The notes under the pieces were generated by a model. The model ran no database searches. It saw only the letters and a list, made by a program, of their open reading frames with translations, and was not told the origin of the DNA. A program made the position numbers and the translations under genes. 32,049 nucleotides of DNA from Ferruginibacter sp. (GTDB lineage: Bacteria > Bacteroidota > Bacteroidia > Chitinophagales > Chitinophagaceae), in contig JAHBTO010000013.1 in the NCBI GenBank assembly GCA_019638525.1, positions 1 through 32,049 on the forward strand. The letters run 5' to 3'. This document shows positions 1 to 7,809 of this stretch, piece after piece (the first letter of the stretch is position 1; each line of letters starts with the position of its first letter).

Positions 1-359
1 CAAAATTTACAGGCTAGGCTGCAACCAATTTGCGATGATACACAGGCCGTATTTCTTTTTTCGGTGGGTATAATCACACCTTCCATCAAATGTCCGTCAT
101 AAGTTTTAAATCTCGATTTTAAAGTACCGTCGCTGCTGTGTTGGGTAGTGTCGATGGTCATGGTATTGAATTCGAAATCTTCAGCCAGTTTTTTGCGCAG
201 GTTAAGCGATAAATTGCTCATATCATCAAAACTGCGGGCATTTTTTTTCCATAGCCACTCATAAGTTTGTATGGCACGGAATTTTTTATCGCCAATAGAT
301 TCAAAATACTCTTTTAGTTCTGCAAGGCTAAGACTACGTATGTTTTTTACTGCTGACAT
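1..359 (-). CDS. rlmN: 23S rRNA (adenine(2503)-C(2))-methyltransferase RlmN, 5' part only
   Basis: Radical-SAM methyltransferase that methylates C2 of A2503 in 23S rRNA and A37 of some tRNAs. Reading the minus strand from ATG at 359 gives about 119 residues without a stop before the window edge. The N-terminus (MSAVKNIRSLSLAELKEYFE) and the segments QTYEWLWKK, SFDDMSNLS and LKSRFKTYDGHLMEGVIIP are typical of the RlmN N-terminal domain. The last readable residues, SSQIGCSLACKF, lead into the CxxxCxxC cluster motif that binds the 4Fe-4S of radical SAM enzymes; the third cysteine falls just past the edge. The gene diverges from the sugar dehydrogenase gene. A perfect TAnnTTTG box lies four bases before the ATG, so the transcript may be leaderless. 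The identification is firm; the rest of the gene is not visible. Confidence 0.93.
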   Translation of the reverse strand, partial: MSAVKNIRSLSLAELKEYFESIGDKKFRAIQTYEWLWKKNARSFDDMSNLSLNLRKKLAEDFEFNTMTIDTTQHSSDGTLKSRFKTYDGHLMEGVIIPTEKRNTACVSSQIGCSLACKF

Positions 360-363
360 GCAG

Positions 364-371
364 CAAAGGTA
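364..371 (-). promoter_or_regulatory. -7 promoter box for rlmN (TAnnTTTG type)
   Basis: The minus strand reads TACCTTTG, a perfect match to the Bacteroidota -7 consensus TAnnTTTG, and ends four bases before the rlmN ATG (357-359). Transcription would start at or within a base or two of the A of the start codon. No good TTTG -33 box is seen at 19 bp; the best is a 3-of-4 match. The arrangement is shared with the phosphatase and mnmE genes. Confidence 0.6.
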
Positions 372-548
372 CTGCCGGTGAATGTATTAAAAGAAATATT
401 CTAAAAAACGCTTCTTATTTCAATTTTACAACCTAAAGTTGGCCCTTAAAATCAATCTTTTAAAAAATAAATTTTAAAACAACCTTACAAAAACAGGGGA
501 ATAGGGATTTTTGGCTGGAAAATTGCGGCAAAAAAAGAAATGCCTGTT

Positions 549-1664
549 ATGAAAAAAAATTATTTAATACTCGTAGTACTGTTTGTGATTTCAAGTTCGT
601 TTAACCGTTGTAGTTCTGATGTGCAAACAACCATCCCCGACGACTGGCCATCTGATTCAATTCGTATAGTAAAAAACGGGTTTAACTATCCCTGGGAGAT
701 TTTATGGGGCAAAGATAATTTTATATGGATGACAGAAAGGGGCGGAAAGATTAATAAGATAAATCCCAAAACAGGCGATATTGTTTTTACAGCTTCCATT
801 GCCGATGTGGTTAGCAATGGCGAAGGCGGATTGTTAGGAATGGTACAGCACCCGGGCTTTTTAACCAATGGGTTATTTTATGTAGTGTATAATTATAACA
901 ATGGTAGTAGCTATCGTGAAAAGTTAGTGCAGATGAAATTTGAGAATAACAGTATTCAACCTGTTAAAACTCTGTTGCAGGATATCCCGGCTTCAAGCAT
1001 ACACAACGGTTCAAGGATTTGGATAAGTGATGATGCCATGCCTATGTTGTTTTTCACTACAGGCGATGCATCCAACCAGTCAAATGCACAAAACACTTCA
1101 TCGCTATCGGGCAAAGTATTGCGTTTACACCTTGATGGTACAATACCTGCCGATAACCCATTTGCAGGCTCGCCGGTTTGGAGTTTTGGTCATCGCAATC
1201 AGCAAGGGCTTGTTGTGGCAAATGGTATCATGTATGCAAGTGAGCATGGCCCTAATATTGAAGACGAAGTGAATATTATTGAAAAAGGCCGCAATTATGG
1301 ATGGCCAAATGTAAACGGTCCTTGTGATGCAGCGGGAGAATTAAGTTTTTGTACCAGCAATAATGTAAAAGAACCAATTTGGAGCAGTGGCAGTAGTACT
1401 ATTGCTGTAAGTGGAATGGATTATTATAACAATAACCGCATACCTGCCTGGCAAAATAGTTTGCTGATGTGCACTTTAAAAGACGCCACACTAAGGGTGC
1501 TTACCTTAAGCGCCGATGGCCGTTCGGTTGTAAATACACAAACCCTTTATAAAAATGTTTATGGCCGCATAAGGGATATCTGTATATCGCCAGCCGGCAG
1601 GGTGTACCTGTGTACCAGCAATGGCAGTAATGCCGATGTGCTTGTTGAAATATCAAAACCCTGA
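549..1664 (+). CDS. PQQ-dependent sugar dehydrogenase (soluble GDH / aldose dehydrogenase family)
   Basis: Likely periplasmic or surface six-bladed beta-propeller enzyme that oxidises aldose sugars with PQQ. Visible family motifs, numbered from the upstream ATG at 540: RGGKINKI (68-75), GEGGLLGMVQHPGF (94-107), HNGSRIW (155-161, holding the histidine expected to act as the base), FFTTGDA, GKVLRLHLDGT, GHRNQQG with the conserved arginine, and the blade motif SEHGP..EDEVN. The full length is about 372 residues, normal for the family. ATG 549 (MKKNYLI) gives the more usual signal-peptide start; ATG 540 adds three residues. The N-terminus is hydrophobic and followed by Cys at NRC, but FNRC is a poor lipobox, so lipoprotein status is uncertain. 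The sugar is unknown, and no PQQ synthesis genes are nearby. It appears monocistronic. Confidence 0.87.
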   Translation: MKKNYLILVVLFVISSSFNRCSSDVQTTIPDDWPSDSIRIVKNGFNYPWEILWGKDNFIWMTERGGKINKINPKTGDIVFTASIADVVSNGEGGLLGMVQHPGFLTNGLFYVVYNYNNGSSYREKLVQMKFENNSIQPVKTLLQDIPASSIHNGSRIWISDDAMPMLFFTTGDASNQSNAQNTSSLSGKVLRLHLDGTIPADNPFAGSPVWSFGHRNQQGLVVANGIMYASEHGPNIEDEVNIIEKGRNYGWPNVNGPCDAAGELSFCTSNNVKEPIWSSGSSTIAVSGMDYYNNNRIPAWQNSLLMCTLKDATLRVLTLSADGRSVVNTQTLYKNVYGRIRDICISPAGRVYLCTSNGSNADVLVEISKP

Positions 1665-1714
1665 AGGTAGTGTAATTACAGGTTTATAGATGTTTTAACT
1701 TTTGTTTACAGAAA

Positions 1715-1722
1715 TAAATTTG
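1715..1722 (+). promoter_or_regulatory. -7 promoter box for the blaI-type repressor operon
   Basis: TAAATTTG is a perfect match to TAnnTTTG. A start of transcription about five bases further on (near 1727) places the two palindromic operators immediately downstream, at roughly +3 and +22, where a bound repressor would block transcription. The -33 region holds only T-rich sequence (TTTT near 1693), so this rests on the -7 box and on the position of the operators. Confidence 0.5.
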
Positions 1723-1728
1723 CATTAT

Positions 1729-1743
1729 TACGAAATATTCGTA
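1729..1743. promoter_or_regulatory. operator 1, BlaI/MecI-type palindrome
   Basis: TACGAAATATTCGTA is a 15-bp near-perfect dyad (TACGAA...TTCGTA). A second copy starts exactly 19 bases further on, about two helical turns, so two repressor dimers could bind on one DNA face. It lies between the predicted promoter and the start codon of the BlaI-family gene, and autoregulation is the usual mode for that family. The classic Staphylococcus and Bacillus operator has TACA..TGTA half-sites; here the half-site is TACGAA. Confidence 0.72.
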
Positions 1744-1747
1744 GTTT

Positions 1748-1762
1748 TACGAAAATTTCGTA
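1748..1762. promoter_or_regulatory. operator 2, BlaI/MecI-type palindrome
   Basis: TACGAAAATTTCGTA, a 15-bp dyad with the same TACGAA half-sites as operator 1. It ends three bases before the ATG at 1766, so it occupies the place of a ribosome binding site. Bound repressor here would block elongation or initiation of the repressor-protease transcript. Confidence 0.72.
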
Positions 1763-1765
1763 GAG

Positions 1766-2125
1766 ATGGAAAAACTTACCCATGTAGAAGAAGAAACCAT
1801 GCAGGCAGTATGGCGTACGGGCGAAGCCAATATAAAAGCCTTTATGGAAAAACTGGATGAAGCCATCCCATACACCACCGTTGCTTCTATCATAAAAAAT
1901 CTTGAGAAGAAAAATTACCTAAGCAGCAGGCTGCTGGGCAATGCATACCTGTATAAGCCATTAATTAGTGAAGCCGAGTATAAAAAAAAGTTTATGGGTA
2001 CAGTAGTGAAGAATTATTTTGATAACTCATACAAAGAACTGGTGAATTTTTTTGTGGAACAGAAAAAATTATCGGCTAGTGAACTGAAGGAAATCATCAG
2101 TATGATTGAAAAAAACAAAAAATAA
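1766..2125 (+). CDS. BlaI/MecI/CopY-family transcriptional repressor
   Basis: A 119-residue winged-helix repressor. The N-terminal part (about 1-70) matches the family: LTHVEEETMQAVWRTGEANIKAFMEKL, then YTTVASIIKNLEKKNYLSSR, which is the recognition helix and wing (usual form YTTV...L..K.L). The C-terminal half forms the helices used for dimerisation. In known members, a membrane M56 protease cleaves the repressor within this region to release the operon. The gene is preceded by two palindromic operators and followed by an M56 protease gene with an 11-base gap from the stop to the chosen ATG, the standard arrangement. What triggers it is not visible, and no beta-lactamase gene is near, so the bla name should not be read as a resistance function. 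Confidence 0.9.
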   Translation: MEKLTHVEEETMQAVWRTGEANIKAFMEKLDEAIPYTTVASIIKNLEKKNYLSSRLLGNAYLYKPLISEAEYKKKFMGTVVKNYFDNSYKELVNFFVEQKKLSASELKEIISMIEKNKK

Positions 2126-2135
2126 AAATTTCCTG

Positions 2136-3317
2136 ATGCCAGTAAGTGCCTTATATATTTTAAAACTGTCAGTATGCCTTGCCGTGCTGTTTTTATTTTA
2201 CCGGCTAATGCTTCACCGGCTTACATTTTATAATTTCAATAGGTGGTACCTGTTGGGTAGTTCAATGTTTGCATTTTTTATCCCGTTGGTAGATATATCG
2301 CCGGTGCTGCAACAGCAAAATCTCTCTGCAAATTCAGTTGTGCAATGGGTGCCTGTTTTAAGCAATGCACCTGAAGTAACCTCATTCACAGCCTGGAACC
2401 TTATCATCATTATTTTATTAGCCGGCATGGGCATTATGCTGATAAGGCTTGTTTTTCAATTTATCTCATTCAGAAAGATGTTGAATAATGCAAAATTAAT
2501 TTGTAGCAGTTCAGCAAAAGTTTATCATGTTGATGAAAACATCATCCCGTTTTCTTTTGGCAATTCGATTTTTGTAAACAGTTACCTGCATGCTGAAAAT
2601 GAGTTAACAGAAATCATACGCCACGAATTTGTGCATGTGAGGCAGGTACACAGTTTAGATATTATTGTGGGGGAGGTATTGTGTTTACTAAACTGGTACA
2701 ATCCATTTGCATGGATGCTAAAAAAGGCCATCAGGCAAAACCTGGAATTTATTGCTGATGAAAAAGTACTGCAGCACGGCATCAACAGAAAAGAATACCA
2801 ATACCTGTTACTGAAAGTGATGGGCAATAATACATACAGTATATCCAATCAGTTTAATTTTTCTTCATTAAAAAAACGTATAGCCATGATGAACAAACTT
2901 AAATCCACCAATATGCATTTGGTGAAATTCCTTTTTGTATTGCCCATATTGGGCATCATATTGCTGTCCTTTAGGAAACAAATGGATAAAAGCAAAACCG
3001 TACATATAAAGAATGATGCGATTGTTTCTTATGATACCATTCCGCCGGCAACAAAAAGGCCGGCCAATGTTACCGGCATAAGTATTAGTGTAAAAACTAA
3101 CAAAGCAACCGTAAAATTTAAAAACGGCACTAAGGAAGTGTATGACCTTAATGATGATTCGCAGTTGAAAATATTTAAGGATAAATATGGCGAACTGCCA
3201 CCACCACCACCGCCGCCAAAAGCACCGCCACCACCACCTCCACCACCGCCGCCGCCAAAAGCACCACCACTGCCTTCAGTTCCACAAACACCGAAGAATG
3301 CAAATGGCGCCATATAG
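2136..3317 (+). CDS. M56-family membrane metalloprotease (BlaR1/MecR1-like) with proline-rich C-terminus
   Basis: Likely signal-sensing inner-membrane zinc protease that inactivates the upstream repressor. ATG 2136 (MPVSALYILKLSVC) matches the usual N-terminus of Bacteroidota members; TTG 2106 would add ten lysine-rich residues and overlap the repressor gene by 20 bp. Counting from the TTG, membrane helices lie near 15-33, 46-62, 98-120 and 271-290. The zinc motif HEFVH (173-177) and the downstream EFIADE (214-219) are intact. After the last helix comes a periplasmic tail of about 110 residues with a KATVKFKNGTKEVYDL segment, then proline runs of 7 and 11 separated by KA, then the end. There is no penicillin-binding sensor domain, so it is not a beta-lactam receptor of the BlaR1 type. 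Its target outside the repressor is unknown. Confidence 0.87.
   Translation: MPVSALYILKLSVCLAVLFLFYRLMLHRLTFYNFNRWYLLGSSMFAFFIPLVDISPVLQQQNLSANSVVQWVPVLSNAPEVTSFTAWNLIIIILLAGMGIMLIRLVFQFISFRKMLNNAKLICSSSAKVYHVDENIIPFSFGNSIFVNSYLHAENELTEIIRHEFVHVRQVHSLDIIVGEVLCLLNWYNPFAWMLKKAIRQNLEFIADEKVLQHGINRKEYQYLLLKVMGNNTYSISNQFNFSSLKKRIAMMNKLKSTNMHLVKFLFVLPILGIILLSFRKQMDKSKTVHIKNDAIVSYDTIPPATKRPANVTGISISVKTNKATVKFKNGTKEVYDLNDDSQLKIFKDKYGELPPPPPPPKAPPPPPPPPPPPKAPPLPSVPQTPKNANGAI
3198..3275 (+). repeat. proline-codon repeat (CCN runs) in the M56 protease gene
   Basis: Seven consecutive proline codons (3198-3218), Lys-Ala, eleven more (3225-3257), Lys-Ala, then PPLP. Both runs are mostly CCA with CCG, so they may vary in length by slippage. 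Such runs stall ribosomes and need EF-P. The run-KA-run-KA pattern suggests internal duplication. Confidence 0.9.
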
Positions 3318-3695
3318 AAATGAACAGTAAAATATAATAATGAACTTAGATAGGGTGAACCAGATTATTTTTATAAAAGAAAAATTGGAAATTGTATCTT
3401 TTATTTAATAGATGCTTCCTTTTTTAAACGGCTGGCTAAATGTTTAATTTAGCCAGCCGTTGTTTTTGGGGGGAATAATCTCTCTTTTTTTTATGTTGAA
3501 TCAAACTAAATCAGGGTTCATTTTAATCATTCTTATAAATGAGTAAAAAAGAATTTTTATCAAACTCTATCAAAATACTATAGCCTTCATTAATTTTTTG
3601 GATTTGATTTTGAACAACTGTCTTCCATAACTTGTTTATATTACAATTTCGCAGATTTAATACTATTGCCTTTCTTTGTAAAGCAAAAATAATTT
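3318..3695. other. intergenic region, AT-rich, one terminator
   Basis: A 378-base gap between the M56 protease and thiolase genes. It holds the terminator at 3427-3466 and nothing else clear. Short reading frames (for example 14 codons near 3540) show no coding character. TACTATTG (3661-3668) and TTTCTTTG (3671-3678) are one-mismatch matches to the TAnnTTTG -7 box and are candidates for the thiolase promoter, without a convincing -33 box. Confidence 0.5.
3427..3466 (+). terminator. rho-independent terminator after the repressor-protease operon
   Basis: A perfect 15-bp stem, AACGGCTGGCTAAAT (3427-3441) and ATTTAGCCAGCCGTT (3447-3461), with a five-base loop GTTTA, followed by GTTTTT. It lies 110 bases after the stop codon of the M56 protease gene. 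T-rich sequence before the stem gives a weaker terminator signal in the other direction. Confidence 0.88.
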
Positions 3696-4889
3696 ATGCA
3701 AACAGTTTATGTAGTGGATACCATCCGCACACCTATAGGAAAATATGGTGGTTCGCTTAGTGGCGTAAGGCCCGATGACCTGTTAGCACATGTATTAAAA
3801 GTGCTGCTAAAGCGTAATGCATCAATTGATGTAAATGCAATTGAGGATGTAATTGCAGGAGCTGCCAATCAAAGTGGCGAAGATAATCGCAATGTAGCAC
3901 GTATGGCTGCTTTACTGGCAGGATTACCTTCAACTGTAGCTGGTAATACTGTAAACAGGCTTTGTGCAAGCGGCTTACAGGCCATTATGGATAGTGCCCG
4001 TGCTATTGCTTGCGGCGATGGGGAATTGATGATAGCATGCGGTGTGGAGAGTATGAGCAGAGCGCCATTTGTTTTATCAAAAAGCAGCACAGCTTTTGGC
4101 CGTGATCAACAACTTTTTGATACCACACTTGGATGGCGTTTTGTAAATAAAAGACTTGCCGAAATGTATTTTCCTTACGGGATGGGTGAAACAGCAGAAA
4201 ATGTTGCCAAGCGATGGAACATTAGCAGGCATGCACAGGATGAGTTTGCATTTGAAAGCCAAAAAAAATATGCAAAAGCTTTAGCCGATAATAAATGGCA
4301 TGATGAAATAACTCCTGTACAGGTTCAAATAGGGAAAGAAGTTTTTGATTTTGACAAGGATGAACACCCCCGTTTATCAGGCCTTGAAAAACTGGGCCAA
4401 TTAAAACCTGCTTTTCAAAAAGACGGTACAGTAACCGCAGGCAATAGCAGCGGTATTAACGATGGCGCTGCCGCCATGTTATTGGCCAACAATGCAGCTA
4501 TAAATAAATATGGCTTAAAACCCATGGCTGCCATCAAAAGTATGGCTGTTGCCGGTGTAGATCCATCTATTATGGGTATTGGCCCTGTACCTGCTACCAA
4601 CAAGGCTTTGCAAAGAGCAGGCCTGCAGGTAAGCGACCTGGATCTTATTGAACTTAATGAAGCTTTCGCCTCACAATCCATTGCCTGCATACACGACCTT
4701 GGTTTAGACCTTGAAAAAGTAAATGTAAATGGTGGTGCAATTGCATTAGGGCATCCCTTAGGATGCAGCGGCATAAGAATTTCTACCACATTATTACACG
4801 AAATGAAAAGACGTAAAGCAAAATATGGCCTTGCAACTATGTGTGTAGGAGTGGGGCAGGGAGCTGCAATTATTTATGAAGGTTTGTAA
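3696..4889 (+). CDS. acetyl-CoA C-acyltransferase, 3-oxoadipyl-CoA thiolase-like
   Basis: Thiolase that cleaves 3-oxoacyl-CoA to acetyl-CoA and a shortened acyl-CoA. At 397 residues it has the full family length with all catalytic residues: nucleophile Cys90 in NRLCASGLQA, His353 in GGAIALGHPLGCSG, and Cys383 in CVGVGQGAA. The segments GEDNRNVARMAALLAGLP and DTTLGWRFVN followed by GETAENVA resemble PcaF/PaaJ, the 3-oxoadipyl-CoA thiolases of aromatic (protocatechuate or phenylacetate) breakdown, more than fatty-acid FadA. No other genes of those pathways are nearby, so the substrate is an inference; a general beta-ketothiolase is the alternative. It converges on hisS, with only two bases between the stop codons. 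Confidence 0.9.
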   Translation: MQTVYVVDTIRTPIGKYGGSLSGVRPDDLLAHVLKVLLKRNASIDVNAIEDVIAGAANQSGEDNRNVARMAALLAGLPSTVAGNTVNRLCASGLQAIMDSARAIACGDGELMIACGVESMSRAPFVLSKSSTAFGRDQQLFDTTLGWRFVNKRLAEMYFPYGMGETAENVAKRWNISRHAQDEFAFESQKKYAKALADNKWHDEITPVQVQIGKEVFDFDKDEHPRLSGLEKLGQLKPAFQKDGTVTAGNSSGINDGAAAMLLANNAAINKYGLKPMAAIKSMAVAGVDPSIMGIGPVPATNKALQRAGLQVSDLDLIELNEAFASQSIACIHDLGLDLEKVNVNGGAIALGHPLGCSGIRISTTLLHEMKRRKAKYGLATMCVGVGQGAAIIYEGL

Positions 4890-4891
4890 TT

Positions 4892-6256
4892 TTATTCCAG
4901 GTATTTTTCCAGTTTATCATTCTCTATCATTTCCTGTTTGCCCAATGCAAGGTTCTTTACCGTGCAATATCCTTCTTCCATTTCCTTACTGCCAATAATA
5001 ATTACCGTAGGAATATTTTTTTTCTCAGCATAAGTAAATTGCTTATTAATTTTAGCTGCTTCATGATACATTTCGCAGGCAATACCTTTATTACGAAGTT
5101 GTTGCATGATGCCAAATGCAAATTCACTTTCTTTTTCTCCCATATTAAAAAACAATGCTCGGGTGCTGCTATGCACTGTGCCAGGAAATAAGTTCATTTC
5201 TTCCAATACATCATAAATCCTGTCAACTCCAAAACTTATACCCACACCGGTTATATTGGGTACACCAAAAAGCCCTGTAAGATCATCGTACCGGCCACCG
5301 CCGCCAATACTTCCCATTTTTATTTCTTTGGGTGCAGCTACTTCAAAAATAATCCCGGTATAGTAATTCAATCCTCTTGCCAAAGTAAAATCAATACTTA
5401 GGTTTGTATTTTTTGTTTTACCTAAAACATATTCTACTTCAGCAATTCCCTGTTTGCCTGTTTCTATATCTCCAATAATGGCTTTTAAATGTAAAAGTTT
5501 TTCATCGTTGCTGCCATTAATACTAAGATAACTTTCAATTGTATTTATTTGCTCATCGGTAAGGCCACGCTGTTGTAATTCTTCTTTTACTTTATCAATT
5601 CCAATCTTATCCAATTTATCAATGGCAATGCTTATGTTGGTCATTTTATCGGCGCCACCGCATAAAGTAGCAAGTGCTGTTAAAATTTTACGGTTGTTTA
5701 TCCTTAATTCGTAACCCTTAATACCTAACCTTGTAAATACATCATGATAGATATTAGCCAGTTCCACTTCATTCAGTAACGATTGGCTGCCTACCACATC
5801 GGCATCGCATTGCGTAAACTCACGGTAGCGTCCTTTTTGCGGCCTGTCGGCACGCCAAACAGGTTGCACCTGGTAGCGGCGAAAAGGAAATGTAAGTTTT
5901 GTGTGGTTCATCGCTACATATCGGGCAAAGGGAATGGTAAGGTCGTATTTTAAAGCACGTTCAGTAATATCGCTGCTGTTTTTTCCTTGCAATAACTTTT
6001 CAAAACCGGCTTTCGATTTTTCGATATTCTTTTCGTTGCTGATGCCGTTGTTCAGTATCTTAAAAATAAGTTTATCTCCTTCTTCACCATATTTACCCAT
6101 CAGTGTTTCCAGGTTTTCCATAGCTGGTGTTTCCAAAGGCTCAAAACTGTAAGTTTCAAATACATTTTTAATTACAGAAAAAATATAATTGCGTTTTCTT
6201 ACAATGGCTGCCGAAAAATCCCTGGTGCCTTGCGGTATAGATGGTTTGTTGCTCAT
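4892..6256 (-). CDS. hisS: histidine--tRNA ligase
   Basis: Class II aminoacyl-tRNA synthetase that charges tRNA-His. The 454 residues show motif 2 (QPVWRADRPQKGRYREFTQ, about 131-149), the histidine-specific LARGLNYYTG (292-301), GGGGRYDDL (318-326), and motif 3 GISFGVDRI (339-347), followed by the C-terminal anticodon-binding domain. The start MSNKPSIPQGTRDF is canonical. The gene overlaps the upstream phosphatase gene by four bases (ATGA), so the two are co-transcribed and probably translationally coupled. There is no room for a terminator before the converging thiolase gene. Confidence 0.97.
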   Translation of the reverse strand: MSNKPSIPQGTRDFSAAIVRKRNYIFSVIKNVFETYSFEPLETPAMENLETLMGKYGEEGDKLIFKILNNGISNEKNIEKSKAGFEKLLQGKNSSDITERALKYDLTIPFARYVAMNHTKLTFPFRRYQVQPVWRADRPQKGRYREFTQCDADVVGSQSLLNEVELANIYHDVFTRLGIKGYELRINNRKILTALATLCGGADKMTNISIAIDKLDKIGIDKVKEELQQRGLTDEQINTIESYLSINGSNDEKLLHLKAIIGDIETGKQGIAEVEYVLGKTKNTNLSIDFTLARGLNYYTGIIFEVAAPKEIKMGSIGGGGRYDDLTGLFGVPNITGVGISFGVDRIYDVLEEMNLFPGTVHSSTRALFFNMGEKESEFAFGIMQQLRNKGIACEMYHEAAKINKQFTYAEKKNIPTVIIIGSKEMEEGYCTVKNLALGKQEMIENDKLEKYLE

Positions 6257-6732
6257 GCGCTGTACAATAAATGATTAGTTTTGTATTTCTTTATAATATT
6301 ACTGCAATTATTGTTGATGATTTCATAAACTTCATGATAACCTTTTTCGGGTCCATACCATGGGTCGGGTACATCTCTTTGTTGCCCGGGAAATGATTCA
6401 TCTAAAAATAACCTAACTTTTGCTGAATCAAAATTATTTCTGGCAATCCTTTTCATGTCGTCCAAAACATCATCGGCCATAGCATATATGATATCAAACA
6501 TTTTAAAATCTGCTGTGGTAAATTTCCTGCTTCTTTGTTTGCTGATATCGATACCATTTTTTGCTGCCACTTTTATACTAAAATGATGTGGCGGTTCACC
6601 GGTATGGAATCCATTGGTTCCTGCACTATCTACCTGCCAGTTTAATCCTGCTTTTATAGCCATATCCTGCAAAATGCCTTCTGCCAGCGGGCTGCGGCAT
6701 ATATTGCCCAGGCATACCATTAAAATTTTCAT
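6253..6732 (-). CDS. low-molecular-weight protein-tyrosine-phosphatase
   Basis: Cytoplasmic phosphatase of the LMW-PTP/Wzb/arsenate-reductase fold. The N-terminal P-loop CLGNICRSP holds the nucleophile Cys7 and Arg13 (C-x5-R), and the general acid is Asp123 in DPWYG (123-127), both intact. Length, 159 residues, is standard. The DPWYG form and lack of extra cysteines fit a phosphotyrosine phosphatase rather than an arsenate reductase. It is first in a two-gene operon with hisS; no capsule or exopolysaccharide kinase gene is near, so its target is unknown. A TAnnTTTG box lies four bases before the ATG, predicting a leaderless mRNA. Confidence 0.92.
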   Translation of the reverse strand: MKILMVCLGNICRSPLAEGILQDMAIKAGLNWQVDSAGTNGFHTGEPPHHFSIKVAAKNGIDISKQRSRKFTTADFKMFDIIYAMADDVLDDMKRIARNNFDSAKVRLFLDESFPGQQRDVPDPWYGPEKGYHEVYEIINNNCSNIIKKYKTNHLLYSA

Positions 6733-6736
6733 GCGG

Positions 6737-6744
6737 CAAAGATA
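6737..6744 (-). promoter_or_regulatory. -7 promoter box for the phosphatase-hisS operon
   Basis: The minus strand reads TATCTTTG, a perfect TAnnTTTG match, followed by four bases and then the ATG at 6732. The spacing is identical to the boxes before rlmN and mnmE. No convincing -33 box is at the expected distance; a TTTG is present but about 27 bp upstream. Confidence 0.6.
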
Positions 6745-6911
6745 AGCAGATAGCTATTAGCGATGATATTACAAAAGCTGCACTTAAAATTTTAGTACCG
6801 TTTAAACACAAATGGCCTGTATTCTTTTTATGGAATTGATAAACTATCACATCTTACTACCAAACACGGCGCCGGTTTTGATTTTTTTGTTCAACTTCAA
6901 AACCAAACATT

Positions 6912-7742
6912 ATGAACAGCAAATTGATTATGAAAAGCGATATCCTGGATATTGTTTTCGAACACCGTAATAAAGAGTATGGCGCTTATTGCCTGCGTAA
7001 ATATTACCCCCAGCGTATTAAACTTGCAATTGGGTTTATGCTACTTGTTTCAATAACTTTTTCGGTACTTACTTTAATGCCTGTTAAAAAAACAATGCAT
7101 ACTTCTGTGTATATAATTCCCGAAACAAAAATTACAAAAGTTGATTTTTCTGTAAAACAACCCGAAGTAAAAAAAGAGATTGTAAAAAAAGAAAAAATTT
7201 CGCCGAAAAAAAATCCGCAGGTAAAACAAAGAATGTATGTAAGCAATACACTCATTGTGCCAAATACCGAAAAAACCGATTCAATAAAAGAGTTAAAACC
7301 CGATGAATTATTAAGCAATACAACTGTACAAACTGCGGGCAAACAAAAGGTAGTGGTTCCTGTAAAGATAGGTGAAGCACCAGGAGACGGAAATACTGAA
7401 ACACAAAAGATGGATGTAAACAAGCCTATGAATGAAAACGAAGTGGATGTATTACCAAGTTACCCCGGTGGTATAAATGCATTGATGAAATTTTTACAAA
7501 AAAACCTGCAAACACCCGATGAATTGCAGAGCGGCGAAACAGTTAATGTGAGGATAAGGTTTGTTGTAGGTAATAATGGCAAATTGCAAAGCTTTGTTAC
7601 CATACAGGATGGAGGTGATGTATTTAATAATGAAGTGATAAGAGTTTTGAAAAAAATGCCCGACTGGAACCCCGGCAAATCAAAAGGAAAAGAGGTGGCT
7701 GTTTATTATACCATTCCCGTAAAGTTTGTATCAGAGAATTAA
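6912..7742 (+). CDS. energy transducer TonB (first of two)
   Basis: TonB-family protein that couples the ExbB/ExbD proton channel to outer-membrane receptors. The 276 residues comprise a cytoplasmic start with DILDIVFEHRNKEYGAYCLR, one membrane helix near residues 36-54, a lysine-rich periplasmic linker (KKEIVKKEKISPKKNP) in place of the usual proline run, and a C-terminal TonB domain from about 185 with YPGG, VNVRIRFVVG and the final DWNPG...YYTIPVKFV. The N-terminus and domain layout are paralogous to the TonB at 29675, which supports ATG 6912 rather than the internal ATG 6930. It leads a group with a small membrane protein, a PstS-like lipoprotein and a TPR protein. It could serve a different receptor set from the second TonB. 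Confidence 0.9.
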   Translation: MNSKLIMKSDILDIVFEHRNKEYGAYCLRKYYPQRIKLAIGFMLLVSITFSVLTLMPVKKTMHTSVYIIPETKITKVDFSVKQPEVKKEIVKKEKISPKKNPQVKQRMYVSNTLIVPNTEKTDSIKELKPDELLSNTTVQTAGKQKVVVPVKIGEAPGDGNTETQKMDVNKPMNENEVDVLPSYPGGINALMKFLQKNLQTPDELQSGETVNVRIRFVVGNNGKLQSFVTIQDGGDVFNNEVIRVLKKMPDWNPGKSKGKEVAVYYTIPVKFVSEN

Positions 7743-7809
7743 AAGTCAGCGATTATTTTAGTATTTTCACCGTCTGGTATTAATAATTATTAATAGTAAA
7801 AAATGAAAA

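Noticed and set aside
1701..1722. TTTG at 1701-1704 as the -33 box of the repressor promoter
   Set aside because: Only 10 bases separate it from the -7 box; the Bacteroidota promoter needs about 19.
3029..3313. Glycine-rich reading frame on the minus strand
   Set aside because: It is the mirror of the proline-codon runs of the M56 protease gene; no independent coding evidence.
1766..3317. Beta-lactam resistance locus (blaI-blaR1)
   Set aside because: There is no penicillin-binding sensor domain on the protease and no beta-lactamase or PBP2a gene nearby; only the repressor-protease module is shared.
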